DNA of 64,000 nt from an uncultured Dialister sp. (GTDB taxonomy: Bacteria; Bacillota; Negativicutes; Veillonellales; Dialisteraceae): positions 8,482 to 72,481 of the forward strand of contig CAKPQG010000012.1 of assembly GCA_934178345.1 (NCBI GenBank), read 5' to 3'. Below the pieces are notes generated by a model. It was not told the DNA's origin and ran no database searches. It worked only from the letters and a program-made list of their open reading frames with translations. The translations under genes were made by a program, and so were the position numbers. Shown here one piece after another: positions 27,273-34,888 of the stretch (within the stretch, counting starts at the first letter, position 1; the number at the start of each line of letters is the position of its first letter).

Positions 27273-27436
27273 GAATGGGGAATGAGGAATGGGGAATGGT
27301 GGTGCGGCGCATAAAAAACAGAAGCGCCGCGGAAGTTTGAAATTAGCGACTTTCTCGTATCGCAAACCTAATCCCTGGCTACTAATACCTAGTCACAAGT
27401 CACCAGTCACTAGCCACTCATCCCTGCTTTCAAACT
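27273..27436. repeat. Mosaic repeat unit (class B) after the AEC gene
   Basis: GGGGAATGAGGAATGGGGAA heptamers start at the stop codon; GTGCGGCGC...GCGCCGCGG core (27301-27331), GTTTGAAATTAGCG...CTCGTATCGCAAACC hairpin (27334-27367), CTAATCC and CAGTCAC heptamers to about 27420. Confidence 0.8.
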
Positions 27437-27437
27437 T

Positions 27438-27504
27438 TATGACGAAGCTATGCATAAAAATTCTTGTGAAATCTGATTCTGCGATTGAATCAGCGTTTCC
27501 ATAG
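27438..27504. mobile_element. Right-half fragment of the 165-bp MITE
   Basis: Matches the interior (TATGACGAAGCTATGCATAA) and right terminal repeat (GCGATTGAATCAGCGTTTCC) of the full copies at 30917 and 57222. Confidence 0.8.
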
Positions 27505-27508
27505 TATG

Positions 27509-27554
27509 CAAAAAGCGTATCAAGTTCAAATGTCTGAACCTGATACGCTTTTTA
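27509..27554. terminator. Bidirectional terminator between convergent genes
   Basis: AAAAAGCGTATCA pairs with TGATACGCTTTTT around a partly paired loop; A and T runs on both sides serve the AEC gene (+) and the dehydrogenase gene (-). Confidence 0.85.
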
Positions 27555-27560
27555 TGATAT

Positions 27561-27625
27561 TAGGGAAACGTTGATTAAATCTGACAACGATTGAATCAGT
27601 GTTTCCTTAATCAGTGTCTCCCTAA
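27561..27625. mobile_element. Deleted MITE copy supplying the dehydrogenase stop codon
   Basis: TAGGGAAACGTTGATTAAATC and GATTGAATCAGTGTTTCCTTA are joined directly; a second end-like sequence (ATCAGTGTCTCCCTA) follows. On the minus strand its outer TAG (27622-27624) is the stop codon of the dehydrogenase. Confidence 0.75.
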
Positions 27626-28566
27626 CAGATCACATTCTCCTGTTCCCCTTTCAGGTACGCGCGGAGGTTGTCCATCACGATGACGGCACGGCGGGCCATG
27701 GCTTCTTCTGTGAAGAAACCGACGTGCGGGGTGAGGACGGTGTTTGGCGCAGAGAGGAGCGGATAGTCTTTAGCGAGCGGGGGTTCGCCGTCGTAGACAT
27801 CAATGCCGGCGCCTGCGATTTTTCCTTCTTTGAGGAGGTCAGCGAGAGCGGCATTGTCGATGACGCCGCCGCGGGCGGTATTGATGAGGATCGCACCCGG
27901 CTTCATGAGGGAGAGCTTTTCGCGGGAGAGGAGGCCGCGCGTCTCGCCGGTGAGCGGCAGGTGGACGGAGATGATGTCGCAGGTGGAAAGCAGGGTGTCA
28001 AGGTCGGTGTAGGTGACGCCTACTGCTTTCTTAGAGCGGTTGTAGCCATAGACCTCAGCGCCGAAGGCGTGGGCGATGTCTGCGACGCGTCTTCCGATGG
28101 CACCGGTCCCGATGATGCCGAATTTCCGATGGCCGATCTCGATGCCCATGAGGCCGGCGCTGGTCTTGCCATTTCGGGCGGCGCATCCGCCTTCGGACAG
28201 CTTGCGGTAGAGGGCAAGAATGAGTGCGAAGGTGAGCTCCGCCACGGACTCGGTCGAGTAGCCCGCGCAGTTCGAGACGGCGATGCCCTTTTCTTTGCAG
28301 AAATCAATATCGACATGGTCGACGCCGGTGAAAGCGACGCAGAGATATTTGAGCGATGCGGCTTTCGCGAGCGCTTCTTTCCGGAGCGGGTAATTGGCAA
28401 TGACGGCAAGGTCAGCATTCGCGAGACGATCTCCCAAGTCAGCCTGGTTTTTCGGCAGGCTGTCATAGGCGGTGATGGTGAAGCCGTCTTTTTTGAAATC
28501 AGCCGTCAGTGTGTCAAGAAGGGATGCGCTGATAGCAAGCGGCTGTGCGATGACGATGTGTTTCAT
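27622..28566 (-). CDS. D-2-hydroxyacid dehydrogenase (NAD-dependent)
   Basis: A 314-residue oxidoreductase interconverting 2-oxo and D-2-hydroxy acids; the exact substrate (for example glycerate, lactate or phosphoglycerate relatives) is open. ATG at 28566 follows GAAAGGAGTCC. The Rossmann motif GTGAIGRRVADIA lies near residue 150, and the catalytic Arg (NTARGGVID), Glu (DVYDGEPPL) and His (LTPHVGFFTEEA) are all present. The stop codon is contributed by the end of a MITE remnant, so the C-terminus (ENVIC) may differ from the ancestral one. Confidence 0.9.
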   Translation of the reverse strand: MKHIVIAQPLAISASLLDTLTADFKKDGFTITAYDSLPKNQADLGDRLANADLAVIANYPLRKEALAKAASLKYLCVAFTGVDHVDIDFCKEKGIAVSNCAGYSTESVAELTFALILALYRKLSEGGCAARNGKTSAGLMGIEIGHRKFGIIGTGAIGRRVADIAHAFGAEVYGYNRSKKAVGVTYTDLDTLLSTCDIISVHLPLTGETRGLLSREKLSLMKPGAILINTARGGVIDNAALADLLKEGKIAGAGIDVYDGEPPLAKDYPLLSAPNTVLTPHVGFFTEEAMARRAVIVMDNLRAYLKGEQENVIC

Positions 28567-28609
28567 GAGAAGGACTCCTTTCATTGAGGAATAGCCCAAG
28601 GGGCGTGCC

Positions 28610-28812
28610 GCACCTTAAGAGGTTCAGCGGGTTCTGTGGGTTCTATGGGTTCAACGGGGAAGGTATGGCGCATAAAAATTAGAAGCGCCGCAGAATATAT
28701 AATGGGCGATGCCCGCAACAGGCATTTCAGTCACCAGTCACGAGTCACCAGTCACTCTGAGCTCGGAGCTCCTAATCCCTAATCCCTAATCCCTAATCCC
28801 TAATCCCTGGCC
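28610..28812. repeat. Mosaic repeat unit (class B) between dehydrogenase and DMT genes
   Basis: GGTTCAGCGGGTTCTGTGGGTTC, a GCGCATAAAAATTAGAAGCGC core (28667-28690), GGGCGATGCCCGC (28705), CAGTCAC heptamers, and five CTAATCC heptamers (28769-28807) that run into the 3' end of the DMT gene. Confidence 0.85.
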
Positions 28813-29684
28813 ACTTTTTTAAACGACAACACCGCTCTCCCCGGCAGCTGGGAGAGGAAGACACCGGCGGTCATGGAGAGGACGCCGATCATCTGGCGGG
28901 CGGTGAAGCTTTCACCGAGGAAGAAAATGCCTGCGATGCCGCCGAAGACCATTTCCATGCTGAGAATCATAGAGGCTTCGGTCGGGGGCAGATATTTCTG
29001 ACCAACGGCCTGCAATGTGTAGGCGACGCCTGTCGAGAGAAGACCGGTATAGAGGATCGGCCACAGAGCGCCCTCGATGCCGGAGAGAGTCGGTGTTTCG
29101 AAAAGAAAGGCGAGAATGAAATTCAGGACGCCGGCGACGAAGAATTGTCCCGAGGAGAGGACGATGGGGGAGAAGCGCTGTGTGAGGTATGTCATGGCGT
29201 GGATCTGGATGGTGAAGCCCAGCGCGCAGAGCAGCATCATGAGGTCACCGGCACCGATGGAGAAATCTTCGGTGATCGACATGAAGTACACGCCGGCCAT
29301 GGCGAGGAGGGCGCCCGCGATGTGCGTGATGCGGAGCGTTTCCTTGAGGAAGATCCCCATGATCGGCACCATGAGGATGTAGGTCGCCGTGAGGAAGCTG
29401 GCTTTCGAGGCGGTGGTGTACTGAAGACCCACCTGCTGCAGCGTCGCGCCGGCAAAGAGCGGAAGCCCTACCATGAGACAGGCGGCCGAGAGCGGCATAT
29501 TCTTAGGAAGCGGCGGTGCCTCTTTCTTCGTTGTAAGGATGATGGGGACGAGCGCAAGCGAGCCTAAGAGGAAACGGACGCCGTTAAACGTATATGGCCC
29601 GACGGACTCCATTCCGACCACCTGTGCGGCGAAGGCAAAGCCCCAGATGAGCGCTGCCAGGAGCAGCAGTAAACGGTATTTCAT
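28800..29684 (-). CDS. EamA/DMT-superfamily permease
   Basis: A 294-residue inner-membrane transporter with ten predicted helices in two EamA halves (WGFAFAAQVVGMESVGPYTFNG at the start of half one, VLSSGQFFVAGVLNFILAF in half two). Family members export amino acids or other small metabolites; the substrate is not predictable. ATG at 29684 follows AAAGGAGCATACC. The last residues (VARD) and the TAG stop are written by the GTGGCCAGGGATTAG repeat on the minus strand. Confidence 0.9.
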   Translation of the reverse strand: MKYRLLLLLAALIWGFAFAAQVVGMESVGPYTFNGVRFLLGSLALVPIILTTKKEAPPLPKNMPLSAACLMVGLPLFAGATLQQVGLQYTTASKASFLTATYILMVPIMGIFLKETLRITHIAGALLAMAGVYFMSITEDFSIGAGDLMMLLCALGFTIQIHAMTYLTQRFSPIVLSSGQFFVAGVLNFILAFLFETPTLSGIEGALWPILYTGLLSTGVAYTLQAVGQKYLPPTEASMILSMEMVFGGIAGIFFLGESFTARQMIGVLSMTAGVFLSQLPGRAVLSFKKVARD

Positions 29685-29715
29685 GGTATGCTCCTTTGGA
29701 TTTGATATAATAGTT

Positions 29716-29724
29716 ATTATAACA
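29716..29724 (-). promoter_or_regulatory. Extended -10 of the DMT permease gene
   Basis: On the minus strand TGTTATAAT (TATAAT at plus 29716-29721) lies about 30 nt upstream of the start; no good -35. Confidence 0.5.
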
Positions 29725-29771
29725 GATGAAAGTGAATGCTGCGGATGATTTCGCAGACTTGCAAAAAAGAA

Positions 29772-30068
29772 GTAGCCGGTGACTTGTGGCTAGGGATAAG
29801 GAGTGACTGGTGACTGGTGACTGGTAGCTAGGGATTAGTGGCTAGGGATTAGGTTTGCGATACGAGAAAACCGCTAGTTTCAAACCTCCGCGGCGCTTCC
29901 ATATTTTTATGCGCCGCACCACCACTGTTGAACCTTCTGAACCTTCTGAACCTTCTGAACCTGTTGAACCCGCTGAACCTCTTTCGCACGTAATCAAGGG
30001 GCGAGCCATCCCCAGGGCTAACCCTGAACCCTGAACCTTGAACCTTGAACCTTGAACCCTGAACCTTG
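29772..30068. repeat. Mosaic repeat region before the HAD phosphatase gene
   Basis: GTGACTTG/GTGACTGG and GGGATTAG heptamers (29778-29850), the GGTTTGCGATACGAG...GTTTCAAACC hairpin (29851-29887), class-B core GCGGCGCTTCC...TGCGCCGC (29890-29917), five TGAACCTTC nonamers (29928-29980) and a CCCTGAA/CCTTGAA array (30018-30068). Confidence 0.85.
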
Positions 30069-30090
30069 AATTCATAAAAGGAGATTTCCT

Positions 30091-30897
30091 ATGTCTATTC
30101 GTATGATCGCTATCGATCTCGATGGCACGCTCTTGCATGATGATATGACGATTTCTGCGTATTCGCGCGAAGTGATCCAGAAAGCGATTCAAAAAGGCTA
30201 TCAGATCGTCGTTGCCACCGGACGCATGTGGGATTCGGCAAAATCGAAAGTGGCGCTGCTCCACTTGGGCAATGTCCCCGTTATTTGTTATACGGGCGCA
30301 TGGATCATGTGGAGCGAGACGGGCGAGCCGATCCTGCAGGACGGACTGCCTGCGGATCTGGCGAGCCGTGTGATGTTTGCGGCAAAGGAGATGGGCTGGG
30401 ACGCGACGGCCTTCTGGGATAATCATATTTATATGGAGAAGCCGAATGGCACCGAAGCGAAGTACCAGAAGTATCGCACGCAGAAGCCGCAGTACCTGGG
30501 GGAAGCCTTCTATCATCCGCCGATGACGGTGACGCGTGTGGTCTTTGCGGATGCCAGAGAAGAGGAGCGCCGCCGCATCCGTGCCTTTCTGGAGAGCCGT
30601 TTCGGAGAGGAAATCACTGTCGTCTACCCCGGCGATGACTTCGTGGATGTGCATAGAAAGGGCATTGATAAGGCTTCCGCGCTCTCTTTCCTGGCAGAGA
30701 AGGAAGGCATCCAGCCAGAAGAAATCATGGCCTTCGGCAATACGGAAAACGATGTGCCGATGCTGCGCTACGCAGGCGTATCTTACGCTGTCGCCAATGC
30801 GGATGCGATCGCGAAAGAAGCGGCCGGTCACATCTGCGCTTCGAATGAAGAAGACGGCGTCGCGAAGGTGATCGCGGAGCTGGTAGCTAGTGACTAG
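30091..30897 (+). CDS. Cof-type HAD-IIB family phosphatase
   Basis: A soluble sugar-phosphate or flavin-type phosphatase. Motif I DLDGTLLHDD with nucleophile Asp and acid/base Asp is at residues 10-14; motif IV FGNTENDVPMLRYAG is near 213. The C2-type cap lies between. At 268 residues it has normal length. The start follows AAAAGGAGATTTCC. The C-terminal residues VASD and the TAG stop come from a GTAGCTAGTGACTAG repeat. The substrate cannot be named from sequence. Confidence 0.9.
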   Translation: MSIRMIAIDLDGTLLHDDMTISAYSREVIQKAIQKGYQIVVATGRMWDSAKSKVALLHLGNVPVICYTGAWIMWSETGEPILQDGLPADLASRVMFAAKEMGWDATAFWDNHIYMEKPNGTEAKYQKYRTQKPQYLGEAFYHPPMTVTRVVFADAREEERRRIRAFLESRFGEEITVVYPGDDFVDVHRKGIDKASALSFLAEKEGIQPEEIMAFGNTENDVPMLRYAGVSYAVANADAIAKEAAGHICASNEEDGVAKVIAELVASD

Positions 30898-30916
30898 TGA
30901 CTGGTGACTAGTGACT
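30884..30916. repeat. GTGACTR array at the 3' end of the HAD gene
   Basis: TAGCTAGTGACTAGTGACTG heptamers overlap the final codons and stop codon of the HAD phosphatase. Confidence 0.85.
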
Positions 30917-31081
30917 TAAGGAAACACTGATTAAATCGTTGTCAGATTTTACTCTTGAATTTTTATGCATAGCAAGGAATAACCTGACGCGAATAGCGAG
31001 CTATTTAAGGAAGGTTATGACGAAGCTATGTATAAAAATTCTTGTGAAAGCTGACTCTGCGATTTAATCAGCGTTTCCTTA
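30917..31081. mobile_element. Full-length 165-bp MITE-like element
   Basis: TAAGGAAACACTGATTAAAT at the left and GATTTAATCAGCGTTTCCTTA at the right are imperfect terminal inverted repeats flanked by TA. The interior holds GCGAATAGCGAGCTATTTAA and no gene. The same 165-bp length recurs at 37907, 43717 and 57222. Confidence 0.88.
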
Positions 31082-31142
31082 AATACCGCCTTCGGGCATC
31101 GCCCCATATATATTTGCGGCGAAGCCGCTACCCTGCCCACCA
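31082..31142. repeat. Fragment of a class-A repeat unit
   Basis: CCTTCGGGCATCGCC (31089) and GCGGCGAAGCCGC (31118) cores without heptamer arrays, immediately next to the MITE. Confidence 0.75.
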
Positions 31143-31180
31143 AAAAAGCTCGTTGAACGAAAATGTTCAACGAGCTTTTT
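31143..31180. terminator. Bidirectional terminator between HAD and response regulator genes
   Basis: AAAAAGCTCGTTGAAC and GTTCAACGAGCTTTTT form a perfect 16-bp stem with a 6-nt loop. Confidence 0.92.
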
Positions 31181-31211
31181 GATTTCAAACAACCATCAGC
31201 AAAAACGATCC

Positions 31212-31916
31212 TCAGTCGAGATGGAAACGATAGCCGGAGCCCCAGACGGTTTCAATGCGTTCATAGGGATGGCCGGCGACATTTTTCAGCTTTTCACGCA
31301 GGCGGTTGATATGGACGGTGACCGTTGCGGGTTCACCGATGGGGTCAAAACTCCAGATCTTTTCGAAGAGCTGCTCTTTCGAGAAAACTTCATTCGGATG
31401 CTGCACGAGGAAGAAGAGCAGGTCGAATTCTTTGCCGGTGAGCGGTACATCCTTGCCTTTCAGGAAGACCTGACGCGCTTTCGGACGGATATTGAGGTCG
31501 CCGACATAGATGCCCTGCTCTGCCTGCGGGTGGATGGTATCCGTCTGGGTGAGGCGCTTGTGGGTGGCGAGCTGGGCGCGCAGGTGTGCCATGAGCACGG
31601 TGCCGCGGAATGGCTTCACGATGTAGTCATCCGCGCCGAGGCCGAGGCCGCGGACGATGTCAGCGTCTTCGGTGCGGGCGGTGGCGAAAATGATGGGCGC
31701 ATTCGTGCGCTCTCTCATTTTGCGGCACAGAGAGAATCCATCTTCTCCCGGCAGCATGACGTCCAGGATGATGGCATCGATTTCGACTTCATCCATGATT
31801 TTCAAGGCTTCTTTGCCATCGGAAGCCACATAGGGCTGATACCCGGAGCCTTCGAGAAAGTCACGCTCCATGTCAGCGATTTTCGGTTCATCTTCTACAA
31901 CGAGTACTTTAGTCAT
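31212..31916 (-). CDS. OmpR-family response regulator
   Basis: The 234-residue DNA-binding regulator has a receiver domain (acidic pair Glu8-Asp9, phosphoacceptor Asp52 in IILDVMLPGEDGF, Lys in DDYIVKPF) and a winged-helix effector domain (VPLTGKEFDLLFFLVQHPNEV, ETVWGSGYRF). Its start overlaps the stop of the histidine kinase gene as ATGA, so kinase and regulator are translated together. The kinase gene comes first, the less common order. Target genes are unknown. Confidence 0.95.
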   Translation of the reverse strand: MTKVLVVEDEPKIADMERDFLEGSGYQPYVASDGKEALKIMDEVEIDAIILDVMLPGEDGFSLCRKMRERTNAPIIFATARTEDADIVRGLGLGADDYIVKPFRGTVLMAHLRAQLATHKRLTQTDTIHPQAEQGIYVGDLNIRPKARQVFLKGKDVPLTGKEFDLLFFLVQHPNEVFSKEQLFEKIWSFDPIGEPATVTVHINRLREKLKNVAGHPYERIETVWGSGYRFHLD

Positions 31917-33040
31917 TGTGTATTACTCCCTTCTGCCAGTGGGATTTCAAAAATTAACTGCAGGCCATTGCTGTTGACCGCGGAGTAGCGGCCTTTGTGT
32001 GCGGTGATGATTTCAGCCACGATGGCAAGTCCGAGGCCGCTGCCATTGCTGGTCTTGCTGCGTGCTTCGTCCGTGCGGTAGAAGGCTTCGAAAATGTGAG
32101 GCAGCTTCTCCTTCGGGACGCCCGGACCGTCATCGGTGTACATGAATTCGGCATATTTTCCTTTTGCATGAAGGGAAATATGTACCTCGGAGATATCCTT
32201 ATCTCTATATTTTATCGTATTTGTCAGCAAATTGAAAATAATTCTTTGAAATTCTTTTTCATCCACCATCGCGATGAGCGTGTCATCCATGTCATAGGTC
32301 ACATGCACCTTTCGTGAGTCGAGGTAGTCCTTGTCTTCGGTGATGAAGCTGCGGATGGCTCTGCTGAAATGGATGGGCTGCGGGTGACAGATGATGCGGC
32401 TCGTGGAGAGCTTATTATACAGGGAGAGCTCTTCGATGAGGCGCGAGAGATCATCCGCGCAGGAGGCGATCGAGTTCAGGTACTGCATCTGCTTTTCCTT
32501 CGTCCGCCCGAGTCCGAGCTGCAGTGCTTCGGTATAGCCCATGATGGCTGTGAGCGGAGTCCGAAGGTCATGTGCAATGCCGGAGAAAAGAATTTTGCGG
32601 CTCGTATTCGCATGGGCGCGTTCGGCGATACTGCTTTTGAGATTGGTCTGCATCGTGCGGAAGGTGTCGCACATCTGCCCGAGCTCGTCATCGCTGTAGT
32701 GATCAACGATGACATTGAAATTGCCATGCTGGATCGCTCGCGCAGCCATCGACAGCTGCTGGAGCGGGATCAGCATCTTGTTTCTGGTCATGCTGTAGAA
32801 ATGGTAATTCATTCGGGCGGAGAGCGCGATGATGAGGAGCATGATAGCAGCAAAGGCACCATAGACTTCGACCGAGTGATGCGGGTCATTCGCGGCAAAG
32901 TAGGTCGCAGAGAAGAGCAGCAGCACCAGTGCGGAGAAGACTGGGACGCAGATGAAGAGAAGGATCTGTGTCATCATCTGCTGCGTCAGCCCGTTCTTCG
33001 TCTTCTCGAAAAGAAGGGCGTCTTTGATATTCTTTTCCAT
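31913..33040 (-). CDS. Membrane sensor histidine kinase
   Basis: The 375-residue kinase has TM1 (about 22-47), a very short extracytoplasmic loop, TM2 (about 55-80), a HAMP linker, HisKA with phosphorylatable His in GIAHDLRTPLTAIMGY, and an HATPase_c domain (NLLTNTIKYRD N-box, DDGPGVPKE G1, NGSGLGLAIV G2). The tiny sensory loop suggests intramembrane sensing. ATG 33040 with GAGGT upstream is preferred over 33076. A run of nine G (plus 33052-33060) lies just upstream in the leader and could be slippery. Confidence 0.92.
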   Translation of the reverse strand: MEKNIKDALLFEKTKNGLTQQMMTQILLFICVPVFSALVLLLFSATYFAANDPHHSVEVYGAFAAIMLLIIALSARMNYHFYSMTRNKMLIPLQQLSMAARAIQHGNFNVIVDHYSDDELGQMCDTFRTMQTNLKSSIAERAHANTSRKILFSGIAHDLRTPLTAIMGYTEALQLGLGRTKEKQMQYLNSIASCADDLSRLIEELSLYNKLSTSRIICHPQPIHFSRAIRSFITEDKDYLDSRKVHVTYDMDDTLIAMVDEKEFQRIIFNLLTNTIKYRDKDISEVHISLHAKGKYAEFMYTDDGPGVPKEKLPHIFEAFYRTDEARSKTSNGSGLGLAIVAEIITAHKGRYSAVNSNGLQLIFEIPLAEGSNTQ

Positions 33041-33139
33041 ACAAACCTCGATGGGGGGGGAGGCTACGGGGGGCAATCTTGGCTACGAATGAAAGCCTCG
33101 CTTGAATTAGAAATGAGAAATGAGAAATGGTGGTGCGGC

Positions 33140-33433
33140 GCATTTCGTCATCCTGAGCGGAGAAAAACGTCGTATGTTAAAAAATGGCTTATCTGAAATA
33201 GGAGAACTGAGTCGAAGGATCTAAGCGCCGCGGAGTATAAATAGGACAATGCCCGCTTGAGACGTGAGACGTTAGACATCAGACATCAGACGTCTGATAT
33301 CTGACGTCTATTTCCCAGTCTTTTAGTCTAATCCCTAATCCCTAGTCTCCAGTCTCCAGTCTCCAGTCTCCAGTCACTAGTCACTAGTCACTAGTCACTA
33401 GTCACTAGTCACCAGTCACCAGTCACCAGTCAC
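33140..33433. repeat. Mosaic repeat region upstream of the two-component operon
   Basis: GTGCGGCGCATTT is interrupted by a GTCATCCTGAGCGG...GAGTCGAAGGATCT repeat (33147-33222) inside the class-B core, whose other half (GCGCCGCGGAG) resumes at 33225. Then AGACATC/AGACGTC heptamers (33260-33310), CTAATCC, CAGTCTC (33350-33375) and CTAGTCAC/CCAGTCAC heptamers run into the 3' end of the exonuclease gene. Confidence 0.85.
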
Positions 33434-34197
33434 TCATCCTCAAACACGAGCTCTACAGGACAGTGGTCGCTGCCGTGGATCTCCGGGTGGATAGAGGCGC
33501 TTTGGATGGCGGGACGGAGGGCATCGGAGACGATGAAGTAGTCGATTCTCCATCCGATGTTCCGCTCTCTGGATTTTGCGATGTAACTCCACCACGAGTA
33601 GGCTCCCTTTTCATCCGGATGGAGGAAGCGGAAGGAATCGGTGAAGCCTTTGGACAGAAGGACATTCATTTTTCCGCGCTCTTCATCCGTGAAGCCTGCA
33701 TTTTTATGGTTTGAAGCGGGATTGGCAAGGTCGATGTCTTCATGGGCGACATTGAGGTCGCCGCAGAGGATGACCGGCTTTTCCTGAGAGAGTCTTGTCA
33801 TATAGTCTGCCATCGCATCTTCCCATGTCATGCGGTAGGAAAGGCGCGTGAGGCCGCGCTGGCTGTTCGGCGTGTAGCAGACGATGAGATAGTGGCTGCC
33901 GAAGTCGGCGGTGATGATACGCCCCTCCTGGTCATGCTCCTCGATGCCAAGGCCATAGGTGACGGAAAGCGGTTCTTTCTTCGCGAAGAGTGCGGTACCG
34001 CTGTAGCCCTTCTTCACGGCACTGTTCCAGTACTGGTGGTAGCCGGGAAGCACCATCTCGATCTGGTGCGGCTGCAGCTTCGTCTCCTGCAGGCACACGC
34101 AGTCCGCATCGAGTGCCGTGAAAGCGTCCATGAAGCCTTTCTTCATGCAGGCACGGAGGCCATTCACGTTCCAGGAAATATATTTCAGTGTTCCCAT
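33430..34197 (-). CDS. xth: Exodeoxyribonuclease III
   Basis: An AP endonuclease / 3'-5' exonuclease for base excision repair. The 255-residue EEP-fold enzyme shows KYISWNVNGLRACMKKGF at the N-terminus, the metal Glu in CLQETKLQ, the catalytic GDLNVAHEDIDLANP motif and the terminal GSDHCPVELVF His. Start behind CAAAGGAGACG. The TGA stop begins the AGTGACTGGTGACTGG heptamer array on its strand. Confidence 0.95.
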   Translation of the reverse strand: MGTLKYISWNVNGLRACMKKGFMDAFTALDADCVCLQETKLQPHQIEMVLPGYHQYWNSAVKKGYSGTALFAKKEPLSVTYGLGIEEHDQEGRIITADFGSHYLIVCYTPNSQRGLTRLSYRMTWEDAMADYMTRLSQEKPVILCGDLNVAHEDIDLANPASNHKNAGFTDEERGKMNVLLSKGFTDSFRFLHPDEKGAYSWWSYIAKSRERNIGWRIDYFIVSDALRPAIQSASIHPEIHGSDHCPVELVFEDE

Positions 34198-34271
34198 AGT
34201 CGTCTCCTTTGTGGGAATGATAAAAATTTTATAACACTACTTTCATTATACACTATCGGGCAATGGGAAGA

Positions 34272-34530
34272 GGGTTCAGGGTTCAGGGCACGCCTCAAGG
34301 GTTAATCCTGAACCCTGAAGTTTGAAAGCAGGGGTGAGTAGCTAGGGATTAGGGATTGGGGATTAGGAGCCTCGAGTGACTAGTGACTTGTGACTTGTTC
34401 GGGCATCGCCATTATTTCTACTCCGCCCCACCATTTCGCATTTCTCATTCAATCGAGGCTTTCAAACGTAATCAAGGGGCGAGCTGCCCCCAGGGGCTAA
34501 CCCTGAACCCTGAACCCTGAACCCCTTACC
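34272..34530. repeat. Mosaic repeat region upstream of the ACT-domain gene
   Basis: GGGTTCAGGGTTCAGGG (34273), TTTGAAAGCAGG, GATTAGGGATTGGGGATTAGG, GTGACTAGTGACTTG, TTCGGGCATCGCC (34399), a decayed core (CTCCGCCCCACC), CATTTCTCATTC and a TAACCCTGAACCCTGAACC array (34498-34524). Confidence 0.8.
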
Positions 34531-34539
34531 CCCTTTTTA

Positions 34540-34548
34540 TGCTATAAT
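34540..34548 (+). promoter_or_regulatory. Extended -10 promoter of the ACT/UPF0210 operon
   Basis: TGCTATAAT (TATAAT 34543-34548) directly follows the CCCTGAA repeat array; no good -35. Confidence 0.6.
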
Positions 34549-34604
34549 GAAATCAATGCCATAGGGGCAGCTGTAGCAAGCAAAGTATGGAAGGACGGAA
34601 TCTT

Positions 34605-34877
34605 ATGAAAAAAATCGTTGTGACTGTTATTGGTGCTGACCGTGTCGGCATCGTCGCCGGTGTAGCAAAACAGCTGGCGGAAGAGAACGTGAATATTCTT
34701 GATATTTCCCAGACCATCGTGGATGGGATCTTCGATATGATCCTGATGTGCGACATGGAGAGTGCCGCGCATTCCCTGAAGGAAATCCAAGATAACATGG
34801 GGAAGCAGGGGGAAGCGCTGGGGGTAGAGATCCGTGTCCAGCTCGCTGACATTTTCTATGCTATGCACCGCATCTGA
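34605..34877 (+). CDS. ACT domain-containing protein, UPF0237 family
   Basis: The 90-residue protein is a single ACT fold ([41 protein letters not shown]), a ligand-binding domain often sensing amino acids. ATG 34605 is chosen because GGAAGGACGG stands upstream; an in-frame ATG at 34587 has no site. The gene is paired 11 bp upstream of a UPF0210 gene, a pairing conserved in many Firmicutes. Its ligand and partner function are unknown. Confidence 0.88.
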   Translation: MKKIVVTVIGADRVGIVAGVAKQLAEENVNILDISQTIVDGIFDMILMCDMESAAHSLKEIQDNMGKQGEALGVEIRVQLADIFYAMHRI

Positions 34878-34888
34878 AAGGAGACACC

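Noticed and set aside
26340..27365. 341-codon minus-strand frame over the AEC gene
   Set aside because: It runs through repeat DNA at its start and encodes His/Arg-rich low-complexity sequence opposite a clear permease.
27436..27504. Short reading frame with MTKLCIKILVKSDSAI, recurring near 38000 and 57350
   Set aside because: It is the translation of the MITE interior, repeated at each copy, without a ribosome site.
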